A stretch of DNA of 64,000 bases from Eonycteris spelaea (Eukaryota > Chordata > Mammalia > Chiroptera > Pteropodidae), in NCBI GenBank assembly GCA_003508835.1, contig PUFA01000072.1:4810501-4874500 (forward strand). Direction: 5' to 3'. A program made the translations under genes and the position numbers. Every line of letters starts with the position of its first letter. Position 1 is the stretch's first letter. The notes below the pieces were generated by a model. The model had not been told where the DNA came from, ran no database searches, and worked only from the letters and a program-made list of their open reading frames with translations. Shown here one piece after another: positions 12,122-22,866 of this stretch.

Positions 12122-12541
12122 GACATAAATTTATTATCTTATAATTCTTGAGGTCGAAAGTCTGAAATGGATCCCACTGGACTAAAGTCGAAGGCATTGG
12201 CAGTGCTGTGTTCTTTGCTGGGGGCATGGGGGATGACTTGTCTTCTTGCCTTTTTAGCTTCTAGAGGACACCCACAATCGTTGAGTCACGGTCCCCTTCT
12301 GTCTTCAGAGCCAGCAACGGCTGATCAGGTCTCTCTCACACTACATCACTATAATGCCGACTCTTCTGTCTTCCCTTCCGTACTGTGAGCTCACCTGGAC
12401 AACCCAGGATCATCAGTCGATGAGCACCCTTGATTCCCTCTGCTGTCTTAATTCTCCTTTGCCATGTGATATAATATATTTACCAATTCTGGGATTGGAC
12501 ATGGACAGCATTCAGCATACATTATTCTGGCTACCACAGGG
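12122..12541 (-). mobile_element. MLT1-type LTR (ERVL-MaLR), antisense
   Basis: It reads 'acataaatttattatcttat', 'gaggtcgaaagtctgaaatg', 'agcttctagaggacacccac' and 'gagccagcaacggctgatca'. It ends in 'ttctggctaccaca', the reversed 5' end of an MLT1 LTR (TGTGGTAG...). The tip of the LTR 3' end is missing at the left edge. The short ORFs at 12167-12545 are inside it. Confidence 0.85.
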
Positions 12542-13699
12542 GTAAACGCTCAGCTCCCTGTGATAGCCTATAGAACTGGTCACAGTCTTAGCCCCTAACC
12601 CAGAGATAAAGTTAAAAAAATGTCTGCATGTTGACTGGCTTCATAGGGTCTTTCACTTTATGTAACACTGTACAGGATATCATAAGACACTTCCCACGCA
12701 GGTCACCCTGTCAAGAAGTAAACAAGCGAGTGGACGGGAATACAGACGGCCTCGCCGGTTCTCCCTTCTCTCCTCTGCCCAGGCGGCCCGTCTTATGTAA
12801 CTCTGCCACCAAAACAAGACCGTTGGCCTCCAGCTCCATTTTGTGCTCGCTCAGAGCCCTGCTAGTGGAGCTGCCCACATCTGGAAACACTATTTCTTTG
12901 TGCTGACACTAATAAACTGGCCTTTCTAACACCTTTCCTGCAAGAATTTCAAGGACCTCCAAGTCTAGGATGAAACTTGGTTTTCCAAGGTTTATGTATT
13001 TCACCCATTAATGGAATTTCCTGGTTTGGGGGGAATTTTGACCAGATTTAGATTTTTTGATCTTCTTTTTTCGAAATACTGTTTTAAAGTAGCATAAGTG
13101 AGATCCATGAGTGTCTCACTACTTTACTTCGCTGTAAAGAATTCACAAAAAGATGAAAGTTGCATGTTAAAATCCAGATTACTTTAATGCAGATTTCTTA
13201 GCCAATTACCAGTTCCTCTCATCCTAACGGAAACCACTTGAGGTCCTGAAAACTGTTGGATCCTGTGACTTAAAAAAATTGAGCACAGAATGATTTCATA
13301 CTTTAAAGAAGACGAAAAAATGTTTGTAAAATTAACTCAAGGTTTTTTAGACATCAGTTTGAGTTTTCCTCATCTCAGACCTCATAAAATATTTTCATGT
13401 GCTAAATGTACAGGATCTAAACATACAAATGAAATAAATATTCACTATTCAACAGTAAAGGAAAGGTTTGGCAAAATGGGATGATGATGACTAGATGAGA
13501 TCGGTAGGGACCACCAAAGACTTCCAACTCTGAAGCTCGTGTTAGGCAGTCGGACCCAAATATATCTGGATGCTGGCTTTATCAAGGCAGATATTATAAT
13601 TGAATCATCAGAATGTCTCGTTTGCCTTCTTCTATAGAAATAAAACCCCCATACATAAGCCAATTTTTATCTAGGCTCATGCACATCTAGAAAAACACT
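12542..13699. other. Unassigned unique DNA
   Basis: No repeat or gene was recognised. The frames at 12628-12906 and 13290-13663 show no domain and no supporting exon structure. Confidence 0.5.
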
Positions 13700-13984
13700 G
13701 CTTTTCCAAAATTTTCTCAAAATAAATGTGTTCCAGTAAGGAAGCCTCAACCAGTGGGACATAAGCAAAAATAGTGGTGTCACATCCTGAAATGAGGGCC
13801 CGTGGCTGCCTTCTTCCTTTTCATTTCCTTATGGAACTGGAGTGATCATCCTGGACCCTGGTATGGAGAATGAGAGCATAGCAAGATTGAAGGATCTGAG
13901 TCTGTAATGATTGTTTAAGCCATCATTACATCTTCTGTTACTCCTGGCCAAGCCTAATTTAATTCAGCCAACTACTTTGAATTA
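13700..13984 (+). mobile_element. Possible old LTR-type repeat (unassigned)
   Basis: The right half (tgattgtttaagccatcatt, then tcttctgttactcctggcca) resembles the 'cttgtttaagccactgtt' polyadenylation-side region of several old mammalian LTR repeats. The left half resembles the 'ggtgaccatcttggaccatg' region. The family is not identified. Confidence 0.35.
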
Positions 13985-14060
13985 ATACTATCTTAAAGGG
14001 TTGCTGTACAGATTAATGAGATAATGTGTGTAGATCATCTAGCACAATGGCTTATCTAGA
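13985..14060 (+). mobile_element. MIR SINE 3' fragment
   Basis: 'gttgctgtacagattaatga' and 'atctagcacaatggct' follow the MIR 3' region (gttgttgtgaggattaaatg ... cttagcacagtgcctgg). Confidence 0.6.
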
Positions 14061-14224
14061 GAGGGTAAAATACATGTTAATTCTTTCCCCTTTCCTTGGT
14101 AATTGAAGTTTTAAGGACCTCTTCCATGAAAATATCGCAGTGAATTTGATCTTCAGAGTGAACAAGAAAGAAACATTTTTGACTATGAGGTAGAAGAACA
14201 ATGAAAGAATTTGTTTCTTACTAA

Positions 14225-14690
14225 TTATTAATTTATTCAACATGTGGTACGCACTAACTACATCCAAGCACTGTACTTGGGACTGTCGGTGTCAGTCCAG
14301 GGTAAGCCCAAACTCTGTTGGAAAAGAGAGGCAGGGGAGTGCAATGAGCACCATGGTTAGAAATGCTCACAAAAATACTGTGGGGGTAGAGGAGAAACTG
14401 GCTCAGTTCATCTTAAGCTCGAAAGCTAGGAAGATTTCGTAAAGTAACATTTTAACAAGGAACTAAAAGATGAGTTGGTATTTGATAGATAGTGGAGGAA
14501 AGGAAAAGTTTTTAAGTAAAGGGAGCAACATGTCAGGGCATGAAATACACAGCGTAGTCAGTGGATAATGGAGTACTTTTGCAAGGCTGGAATATTGGCA
14601 TGAAGTGTCGTGAGACAGGGCTGAATAGTAGGTGAGCATCAGATTGTGACAAAAGGTCTAATGGCTGTGTGCAGAGTGTATCTAATATGT
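14225..14690 (-). mobile_element. L2-type ancient LINE remnant, antisense
   Basis: It starts with 'aatttattcaacatgtggta' and 'ccaagcactgtacttgggac', the reversed L2 3' end. It continues through blocks resembling 'ggaaggcctctctgaggagg ... aagggcatgcaggcaggagtg', ending near 'gggctgaatagtaggtgagc'. It is highly diverged, so internal family assignment is tentative. Confidence 0.6.
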
Positions 14691-14695
14691 ATACA

Positions 14696-14726
<31 letters not shown>

Positions 14727-14739
14727 TGTGTATGTGTGT
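14696..14739. repeat. (GT)n microsatellite, interrupted
   Basis: An alternating GT tract with 'tttg' and 'tatg' interruptions at its right end. Confidence 0.95.
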
Positions 14740-14989
14740 ATCAAACATGGCCCAAAAAGACCGTTTAGGGCACATTTTCAAGATGTCATAAAAACTAATA
14801 CCATTTCAGCAGAAACAGGAGAGGTGAAAATATTCAATAAAACATTGGTGGTGGAATCAACATCATTTAATGTCTCTTTGGACGTGGTTTTAAAGGGAAA
14901 AAATAAGTCTAGCTTTCTCTTGGACTTCTAGGTTAACTCACTAACACAGTCCGTTAAGCAAAACAGAGAAGAAGCAGATATAAAGGAGA

Positions 14990-15300
14990 TTTTTTTAGCT
15001 CAGCTAGGATATGTGCATCTCATTTGCTCATGTAACATCCAGGTGCACATATTCCATCGGCAGTTGCATAAATGAATTTGGAGCTCAGAGCTCACAATTG
15101 GAGGGCTGTATGGGATAGTCATCTCCATATGGGGAAAGAGCGAGACCTAATGGGAGCTGTGAACTTGCAGAAAAAGTGCTTTTGGAACAAGATCAAAGGT
15201 CTAAAGACCGAAGCCTGGGGAATACATTATTTAAGGGGGAGTCAGACATGCCAGCATTTGGTTCTGAAATTGGGAAGACAACAAGAAGTGTTTCGAAGTT
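14990..15300 (-). mobile_element. Ancient repeat related to the 14225-14690 element
   Basis: 'tttggagctcagagctcaca', 'cgaagcctggggaatacatt' and 'gggagtcagacatgccagca' resemble the widespread mammalian repeat blocks 'tctggagctcaggggagag' and 'ctgagccctggggcactcca'. In reverse orientation these usually accompany L2-type remnants. The (GT)n tract may have split one element in two. Confidence 0.45.
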
Positions 15301-15429
15301 AAATTATGAACTGGAGTGCTTCGAATATTTAGAATGGTACAGAAAATTGCGTCACACACCCCGTGCTTGCCACCGAGAGTTAACAACTGTTATAGAAGTT
15401 TTTAACCTTGAGGCCTATAATCCATTTTG

Positions 15430-15475
15430 AGGTTTACTTTTTATTATTTATTATTTATTTTTATTTATTTATTTT
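15430..15475. repeat. (TTTA)n-like AT-rich simple repeat
   Basis: 'attatttattatttattttt' and neighbouring TTTA units. It lies at the 3' (poly-A) side of the antisense L1 that follows. Confidence 0.8.
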
Positions 15476-15479
15476 TGCA

Positions 15480-16655
15480 TATGTGAGAGAAGGCTTGGGG
15501 TTCTCTCTTTTTCTCCGCCCCCCACCCCAATAGCTGGTTGTTTCCTTAACAATTTGTGGGAAAGAATCTTTTCCTCTAACGCATTACCTTGGCTCTTTTG
15601 AAGAACATCAGTTGACTATATATATGGATGTGTTTCTGGACTTCGTTCTGTTGATGTGTTTGCCTTATGACAATACCACATTGCCTGAATTATTGTAGCT
15701 TTATACTCAGACTTAAAATAAGGTACTTTGAATATTCAAACTTATTTTCTTTTTTGTTTTTTCCCTTGCTATTGTAGATTCTTCTCATCCCCATATAAAT
15801 TTTAGAATCAATTTTTCATATACTTATAAAAATACTAAAATTTATTTTGGGATGGCATTGAAGTCTATGAATCAGTGGGGTAGAAAATTTACATTTATCA
15901 ACCTTGAAAGTTCTCATACATGAGCATGGAATAATTCTCTATTCAGAATTGATAAGTGAAAGAACTTGAGCCTGGAGATTTCTTTATAGGAATATTTTTG
16001 GTTATAAACTCAATAGGTATATGGTTATATCTATATATTGTCCAGTTGAATGCAAAGGGAAATCATGAAGGATAATGATGGAATAGATATGGTTAGCGAG
16101 AGTTTTATTAATTTCATTACATTTTCAAAGAACCAACTTTTGGCTTTGTCAATTTTTTTTTCTATTTCCATTTCCATTCTGATATTATTTTCTTCTACTT
16201 TGTGTTATATTATTCTTGTTTTTCTAGCTGTTAAGCTAGAAGCTAGATCAATGATTACAACATTTTAATGTTTAGACACTTTTAAAATTTTTAAAGTAGA
16301 CGTTTTCTTCTGAGTACTGCTTGATCTTAATCTTTGGTATATTGCATTTTCTTTACTATTCAGTTCAAGATATTGTCTAATTTTTCATTTATTTTTTTAA
16401 ATGTGATCCATAAACTATATAGAAGGATATTGATTAAATACTAAAAATTTTGATGACTTTTAGATAGCTACATATTTTATTGTTATTGTTATCACTTTTA
16501 TTTTGGTTTAATTGTGGTCACAGAACATGCAACATATGATTTCAAACCTTTGAAGGTTATTAAAATTTGTTCTGTGATCTCATATGTGATGTGTGGTCCA
16601 TGTGGTCCAGCATATAGTTTATCTTGGTCAACATTTCATGTATACTTGAAAACAC
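15480..16655 (-). mobile_element. Antisense L1 ORF2 remnant with internal deletion
   Basis: In reverse it shows the ORF2 blocks 'acaataccacattgcctgaa', 'ccccatataaattttagaat', 'ttcaaagaaccaacttttgg' and 'attgtggtcacagaacatgc', in the order expected for an antisense L1. Around 15950-16030 it jumps over more than 1 kb of ORF2, so it carries a large internal deletion. A short sense-orientation segment (16034-16085) interrupts it. Confidence 0.8.
16034..16085 (+). repeat. 52-bp segment, first copy of a near-identical pair
   Basis: It matches 16656-16707 at 51 of 52 positions; the only difference is G at 16045 versus C at 16667. It lies inside antisense L1 but reads in the sense direction of L1 ORF2. 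Confidence 0.9.
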
Positions 16656-16825
16656 TATATTGTCCACTTGAATGCAAAGGGAAATCATGAAGGATAATGA
16701 TGGAATATCATGAACAGCTTTATGCCAATAAATTTGACAACTTAGATGAAATGAACAACTTCCTTGAATGACACAAACTACCAAAACTAACAGAAGACTT
16801 ATTAGAAAAATCTGTGTAAAAATAA
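16656..16825 (+). mobile_element. Inverted (sense) L1 ORF2 segment
   Basis: 'tatgccaataaatttgacaa', 'cttagatgaaatgaacaact' and 'tgacacaaactaccaaaact' are L1 ORF2 in the sense direction, flanked on both sides by antisense L1. Its first 52 bases repeat 16034-16085 almost exactly. It looks like an inversion with a breakpoint duplication. Confidence 0.75.
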
Positions 16826-16859
16826 AGTATTTTTATTTTTCTAGATATAGTATTTTCTT

Positions 16860-17110
16860 AAATGAAATATAAATGTTTTCTCCTGGCTTGCACTTTTACT
16901 TTTTTATTGGTGTTGCTTTAATTTTGATGAAGTCCCATTTGTCAACATGAGTAGTGTTCTTCATCCTGTCTTGTCTACTCTGTTAGAGAAGATATTCTCC
17001 TATGTCTTCTTCTAGAGCTATTTGAGATTGGCCTTTGCATTCATGTCTATACTTGATCTTGAATTAATTTTTGCGTACAACGTGGTGATTCCCAGCTACT
17101 CTGTACCTCA
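16860..17110 (-). mobile_element. Antisense L1 ORF2 C-terminal fragment
   Basis: 'attttgatgaagtcccattt', 'ctcctatgtcttcttctaga' and 'ttgaattaatttttgcgtac' match the reversed L1 ORF2 C-terminal region. In an intact antisense L1 this would precede the 15480-16655 block, so it is a separate or rearranged piece. Confidence 0.7.
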
Positions 17111-17339
17111 CATCATGGGGAATGCCCTTGGGGAAGCTGCTGTCTTTAGTTCCCGTCTTTCAAGGATCCAGTGCTTTTGAATTTCTCCTCTTTTCTGCTA
17201 CACCGTGGGGCCTTCAAAGTGGCTTTTATATTTTTCTCAACTTGTAATTTTCATCTACAGGAGTATTAATCCATATCGCTACTGAGCTCTGAACTACCTG
17301 AATCTCTTTTTAAACCACAGATCAGACTGTACTTTCAAA

Positions 17340-17720
17340 AAGTGAGGATTCATCACTTTCAGCAGTTCTGCAAAATTTTCAGCTACTGTTTCTTGAAATA
17401 TTTCTTTTATTCTCTATTTCGTTTTCTGCTTCTGTAATTCCTATTAGACATTTTAAACTTTCTTATTCTTTTTTTTTTTTAATCTCTCTCAAAATCTCAT
17501 ACTCTCTATCAACATTTCTCTTTGTGCTACATTCTGGATAATTCCCTCAGATCTATCTTCCAGATTCCTAATTCTGACTTCAATGGCAGTTTAATTTTGT
17601 CCAAAGATCTTTTTTCTTTCTTCGATTACGTGTTTTAATTTTGATCTTCCTCTTCCCTTCCTAAATCTGCCTTGTTTTTTCATGTTTTTATTTTTCATTT
17701 TATATACTTAATTATTTGAC
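17340..17720 (-). mobile_element. L1M-like antisense remnant, uncertain
   Basis: 'ctgtttcttgaaatatttct', 'gtgctacattctggataatt' and 'agatctatcttccagattcc' match a T-rich block often seen as an antisense L1M-type repeat. Subfamily and exact part are not assigned. Confidence 0.55.
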
Positions 17721-17861
17721 AGATACCTATGTTATGGTCCTTTGACATTATTCGGTTGTTTCAAGTCTTGGATACTAGTCCTCCTGTTTGCTGACCCCAC
17801 CTTATGAGTTTTTTGGTGACTGTACCATTAGTGATTGGGCATCTTCAGCAGAGGCTGTTTT

Positions 17862-17915
17862 TTGTTTCTTTTTTTTTGTTTTTTTGTTTGTTTTGTTTTG
17901 TTTTTTGTTTTTTCC
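17862..17915. repeat. T/G-rich (GTTTT)n simple sequence
   Basis: Repeated 'ttttgttttt' and 'gttttgttttg' units. The phenylalanine-rich short frames here come from this tract. Confidence 0.85.
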
Positions 17916-18499
17916 CTCGATTTTCAGTTTGCTCTGGAGCTTGTTTCCAGGGTTTTGGGTGCTAGTGATCCGCCTTTACAGGGCTTTCTGATCTCAGGGA
18001 TGCAAAGATCACGTGGGGAGCATAAAATTTGCTCCAGACCGATACGTGGTGTTGTCTTGAGACGTTTGATTTCCAGTGGGAGACCTTTTTTCTTCCCGTT
18101 AAGAGGCACACAGGCAGGGCTGCACATTCTCACTGCCATATACGCAGGCTGGTGAGCAGGCTTATCTAGCCCACGCTCCGCAGAAGCGTCAAAACTGGAC
18201 CAGCCTCAGCCTGATAAAAGGATCTCAATTCTAAATCTCAGTCTAATGCAACCTCTCCTGTTCTCATCATAATGAATTAAAATACCAGCCCCTAGCCTCT
18301 GTGCTCTCACTCTGTTCTGTTAGTCTCTGGGGTTCCCAGGACACCCAGTTAGAAGCTCATCTCTCCTGCTTCAGTCGCCTCTTTATGACTGTTAACTGGG
18401 GAATTTCCTTCTATTTGGATTCAGCTGTATCATTAATCAGTTCTTCCAGCGTCATGAAAAGAGAGCCCCAGATCACCACGAGAACTTAAAGTTCCGATT
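17916..18499. other. Unassigned DNA
   Basis: No repeat or gene was recognised. The frames at 17924-18155 and 18301-18489 have no recognisable domain. Confidence 0.45.
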
Positions 18500-18640
18500 C
18501 GATTTTATTATTCTTAAAGGCATGCCGAGGGTGTGTTTCATTTATATGTGTGTGTCCCTTGGTGTACTTAGCACAGTGTTATAAAACTCCATTAGTGCCT
18601 AATAAAAATAGAATGAATTTAAAAGTGAATTAAAGGAGGC
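18500..18640 (+). mobile_element. L2-type 3' end fragment
   Basis: 'ggtgtacttagcacagtgtt' followed by 'ttagtgcctaataaaaatag' and 'aatgaatttaaaagtgaatt' follows the L2/MIR 3' terminal pattern (cttagcacagtgcctggcac ... caataaatatttgttgaatg). Confidence 0.55.
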
Positions 18641-20334
18641 AACTTTAAAAGAGTCCAAGTTAGAAGAGAGGAGGCTTTAATGTTTATTGTAAGTGGATCC
18701 TCTTTCGCCCCATCTCAGGTGGGGAGAAGAGTTGGGTGGGGGTCAGGAGGTGGTGGGAGGTGTTCCCTTCCTTGCAAATGTGTCAACCATCACCACGGTC
18801 CTGCTTCATGTAAAAAAGAAAAAAGTACCACGCTGCTTGCTGTCCACAGAAATTCTGCCAACATCCTGGTGGTTGCTGGTTTGTAATTTTATGGGTTTCC
18901 AGAGGATCAAACACTGTATTATTATGTTTGGCTACTAAGTCGGGTCAGCAGTGCACAGGAGAAAGGGGAGTGGAGCGGGCGGGCGGGCCCGCGGGAGCGT
19001 GCGGGAGCCGAGGGCTTCGCCCTGCTGCGTGTGCGGTGGTCTCTGCTGAGCCGCAGTTAATCTCATTCTGAACAGAACCTAATTAACGTATCTCCAAGGC
19101 TCTTTTATGTAAGAGTCGAAGATACGGCAATTATGTAATTTGGACTGAAGAATAAATTAATAGATGGTTTGCTCTATGTGTATCCTTTTACAGAGATTTG
19201 AAATGGAAGATTTTTGTACCAACAACGACAAAAACAGATTATTGAACAGAGTCCAAATCCCAAATATCTCCCTTCAAAGTATATTTATTTATCTAAGTAT
19301 AGTTTGTAGGAATATTGATATTAAATATTACAAATATAACTATCGACATTTAAAAATAACAACATATATAAACTATTTTAGGATCTTAAGCAATGTTTTT
19401 ATTTTCTCAGAAAATGAGCTTGAAATTATTACCCTAAGAAACTCTGAACCCGACTATGTCATTATTGAAATCTGCATCCCTGATTTCAGTATGGATAACA
19501 CTTGTAACAAGTTTAAGGTCCTCTTACAGGTCCAAGAACAAATCACGTTTGACTTTTTTGCCATCATTTCTTTGCCTTGGACCCGGAAGTGGCTAGGAGT
19601 GGTGGGAGTGGTGGCCTGAGGTCCCGTAAACAAGAAAACAAATAACATAAGTGCTGTGGATAGAAGAGAGGAAAGAAGTAGAGAGTAACTGGCTCTTATT
19701 GGAAAAGCCACATAGGAAACGGTGGTCAAGGCAGCTTTTCTCAGAAGATAACATTTATGCAGATACTGAGGGACTCTCAGGAGGCCCCTTTGTGAAGACT
19801 GAGAGAAGGCGTTAACAACAAGTCAACAGGACCAGGCCCCCCTGTAAAATTTTTTGGGTTCCAGGATAACGGTAGCAATGGCAGTCCATATGCCCCCCTA
19901 TCAAAATACACAAAGGTTCTAAATCAAGCTAATTAACCATTACTACAATATTTCCTGTTCTCTCATCTTGAGAAATAAACCTTCCTAACAACCTGGAAGG
20001 CATCTTTGAGTTTAGAATCCTTGGGCTCCTTGGTGTCCTCTACTGGCACAGGGCAGCGGGGGAGAGCCAGCCCCACCCCTAGGCCTGCTTCCCCTTCCCT
20101 CCCAGCCCTGCCTGCCTCCCACGATGTGAGTGACCCCCCGTGCACATGCACAGACACCCCAGTCCCTACATCCAAGCTCTGTCCACAGCCCCTCAGCAAC
20201 CTCTTGACAACCTCTTGGGCCTAGACAGTCCATGTCGATATTTTCAACCAATCTGACTTTACAAAGTCTTCCCCACCTTTTTTAGGGGAAGAGTCCAGTG
20301 GTTTTGAATGTAAAGCCCTCAAGCTGTGTCCCTG
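18641..20334. other. Unassigned unique DNA with CpG patch at 18965-19050
   Basis: No repeat was recognised. A short CpG-dense block sits at 18965-19050 (separate entry). The 151-codon frame at 19164-19619 has no domain, signal peptide or exon evidence. A C-rich stretch lies near 20050-20180. Confidence 0.45.
18965..19050. other. Very GC-rich CpG patch
   Basis: About a dozen CpGs in roughly 85 bases, including 'gagcgggcgggcgggcccgc'. Flanking DNA is CpG-poor and AT-rich. It is shorter than a standard CpG island. Confidence 0.5.
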
Positions 20335-20520
20335 ATTGAGATGCCTGAGAAAAATCAGAAAGGTCAGTAGGCCTGGAATGGAGCGAGCAAGGAGGGGAGG
20401 GATGGGAGACGAAGTGCAGGGAAAAGCAGGAGCCGGAACACAGGGACTTTTAGGCCATGCTGAGCAGTATGTCTCTCCCCAGTGTAGTGGGAAGTTATGA
20501 ATTTGAGCATAATCTGCGAG
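20335..20520 (-). mobile_element. L2-associated ancient repeat, antisense
   Basis: 'ctggaatggagcgagcaagg', 'gggagggatgggagacgaag' and 'acttttaggccatgctgagc' match the conserved blocks 'tggctggagcagagtgagcg', 'ggaggagatgaggtcagag' and 'cttgtaggccatggtaagga'. These are of the same repeat type as 14225-14690. Confidence 0.5.
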
Positions 20521-20869
20521 ACCTCACGGATAGCTTACATTGGCATTTTTAGCTGCTACAAAAATGGCATTTCAAGATACCCATCTGGTTTGTCGATTCC
20601 AGGGACGTTTGTAGACAAGTGTAAGACGTCGTTTCTGTCCTCTCACCCTCCGTAAAAAAATAACCCTGCTGTAACGACGCATACGTGGAGAAAGCGAGGC
20701 CAGCTCCATTTCATGGGTAAGAAAATGGAAACGTCTCTGTGGGGCAGCGGAATGAAACAGGGTTAGGGGCGTGGAGGCCGATTGAGGGCCTGGGCACTCA
20801 CGTGTTGGCGTGTGGCTTTGTTATGCGGACACCTCCACCCTTAGCTCCACCTAATCAATCATCCAGTAA
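20521..20869. other. Unassigned DNA
   Basis: No feature was recognised beyond scattered CpGs. Confidence 0.5.
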
Positions 20870-21040
20870 GTGGCGATAATAAGAGAATTTGGCACATAGC
20901 GTTACTGAGGGGATTTAAACGAGGTAATGCATGTAATGCATTTAACAGAATGCCAGGCACATAAAACATGGCCAGTAAACATTTGTTTGCTGTAATTACG
21001 ACGCCGATGACAACTGTTTTCACTACTACTGTTATTCATG
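20870..21040 (+). mobile_element. MIR SINE 3' part
   Basis: 'ggcgataataagagaatttg', 'actgaggggatttaaacgag', 'gaatgccaggcacataaaac' and 'gtaaacatttgtttgctgta' match the MIR 3' half in order. Confidence 0.75.
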
Positions 21041-21157
21041 GCTACATTAAGCAATTGAGACTCCTTAGATTTTCTGATTAAGAGACTAGTGCCCTGGCAG
21101 CCTTAAAATATGGTTATTTTAGGAAAAAAAAACATACAAAAAATCCAACAGCACCAC

Positions 21158-21345
21158 TACGCGCAGACACCTCCCATCATGCTATGGCGGGGGCGAAGTC
21201 AGGACACTGACGTCTCGTAACTCCCTTTCCTGCACGGTCGCTCACGGCGGAGCCGGCTCGCAGTCAGCAGCTGGAGGAAGCTCCCGAGCGTTCACACGAA
21301 TGGAGTGTGACGGCTTCGAGAATATAAAGCGATGAGCGACGGAAA
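21158..21345 (+). promoter_or_regulatory. CpG-dense promoter-like patch (speculative)
   Basis: About twenty CpGs lie in 185 bases. A GC-box-like 'ggcgggggcg' lies near 21186-21195, a CRE-like 'tgacgtct' at 21208-21215 and a TATA-like 'tataaag' at 21323-21329, all on the plus strand. Spacing would place a start near 21350, just before a simple repeat. No downstream gene is visible, so it may drive a non-coding transcript, be an enhancer, or be chance. Confidence 0.3.
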
Positions 21346-21427
21346 CTAATTACAGTTTGGCTTTTGGCTCTAGGACTAGAGGTTCCAAGTCTCTTTCTAC
21401 TTTCCTTCCTCCGGTTTTCTCTTTCTC

Positions 21428-21509
21428 TGCCTCTCTCTGTCTCTCTGTCTCTGTCTCTGTCTGTCTCTGTCTCTGTCTCTGTCTCTCATACATACACCCA
21501 CAGAAGCAC

Positions 21510-21547
<38 letters not shown>
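21428..21547. repeat. Compound microsatellite (TCTCTG)n / (CA)n
   Basis: A TCTCTG/TCTG tract runs to about 21487. It is followed after a short spacer by an uninterrupted CA tract at 21512-21547. Several short frames on both strands are translations of this repeat. Confidence 0.97.
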
Positions 21548-21550
<3 letters not shown>

Positions 21551-22647
21551 GGCATTAGACACGCATGCGCCATCGTCCCTGTGCTGACTTCTCTCTCAGA
21601 CCCCTCCGGTGCCCTGTGACTCCTGGCGGTGATCCACTCCTGTCAGTAGTGAGCAGTGTGTGAGCGTGCCACACGTGCGAGCCCAGCACGGTCGTGACCA
21701 CCTTGCTCTGCTAGACACTGCGCGATGTTCATGGCAGGTTCGGTGGGTCAGGGTATGACCACAAGTCTTGTTTTTCAGAATAAAATACCTCGCTCTCAGA
21801 CATTGTGCCCGGACTCCGCGCTGCTCCTGGCCTGCTAGCCAGTGTGTGAGGCGAGAGCTCAGAGCTCAGGCGGCCCAGGGTCACGTGCTGGCATTCTACA
21901 CGTTCTCATCTCTCTGAACCTCAGTTTTCTGTAAGAAAGACCCCCATAATTAACTACCTTTGTTATTGTTAATAATCATAATACTTATTACTTAAAATTA
22001 GGGCTGAGAACCTGAGAAATCCATAATAATAATCTGTATCTACGACTCAGGAGGAAAATTTTGACCAGAATCTTAAAGTGCACGTTGTTAGCCCAGGTTC
22101 TGCACAAGGACAAGCCCAAGGCCTGGGCTGCAAATTAGGACCAGGGAGGGTGAAGCAAGGCTGGCGAGAGAGCCAGTACATAGGAGCGTTGTCAAGTCGG
22201 CCCCCTCAGTCCAGTAGCTCCGTCGCCTCTCCCCCCGGGGTCCACTGAGGAACCGAGGTTCAGTGAGATTGAGAACTGCTCATCTGAGAGCACAAGAGGC
22301 CATGTATTCACCAGCTTTTATTCTCCAGAGTTCAAGTGCAGACCCACAGGGCGTCATTCCCAGCGCTTCCGTGCGGGAGTCAGAGGCCCCGGGAGAGAGT
22401 GAGGGAGCCTCGTGGCAGCTGAAACAAGGGGTGGTCAGGCCGCTCTGCTGGCAGCTGCCGCCCGTGGTAACGGAAAAGCTAGGCCCAGAGCTTGCGAGCC
22501 CACCAGGGTCTTCCCGCAGGCATTTTACACTCTAGTGGAATTCTCGAGAATGCGAAGGTGCTTGTAAGTTCGGGTAATGTCAGTTTCCTTGGGGCGTGGG
22601 AAGGGGAGGCAAACACATTCCTTTTTCTCTGGTGTCGAATGAAGAGC
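21548..22647. other. Unassigned DNA, possible MIR remnant near 21885-21990
   Basis: 'cgttctcatctctctgaacc' then 'tcagttttctgtaagaaaga' resembles the MIR core on the plus strand, but the ends are lost. The rest (22000-22640), which includes the 90-codon frame 22263-22535, holds no recognisable feature. Confidence 0.4.
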
Positions 22648-22866
22648 TTTTCAGCCTTGGCACTACTCACATTTTGGCCAGATAGGAATTCTCTGTTTGG
22701 GGCGGGTTGAGTTGCCCTGGGCACTGTAGACTGTTTAGCTGTATCTCTGGCCCGTGTCCACTAGATTCCAGTAGCGATCCCCCCAGGTCGTGACAACAGA
22801 AAATGTCTCCAGAAGTCCCTGAATGTGGCCAGAGGGTGGGCAGTGGCCCCCAGTTGAAAACCACTG
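22648..22866 (-). mobile_element. MER20-like hAT-Charlie element, near full length
   Basis: The length (about 219 bp) fits MER20. Blocks in order are 'ttggcactactcacattttg', 'gggcactgtagactgtttag', 'tccactagattccagtagcg', 'tgacaacagaaaatgtctcc' and the terminal 'gttgaaaaccactg'. This is the reverse of the usual consensus orientation. Confidence 0.9.

Noticed and set aside
17788..18155. Phenylalanine-rich frames resembling membrane segments
   Set aside because: They derive from the T/G-rich simple sequence.
21350..21587. Frames encoding CVCV-, THTH- or SLSV-type repeats
   Set aside because: Translations of the (TCTCTG)n/(CA)n microsatellite.
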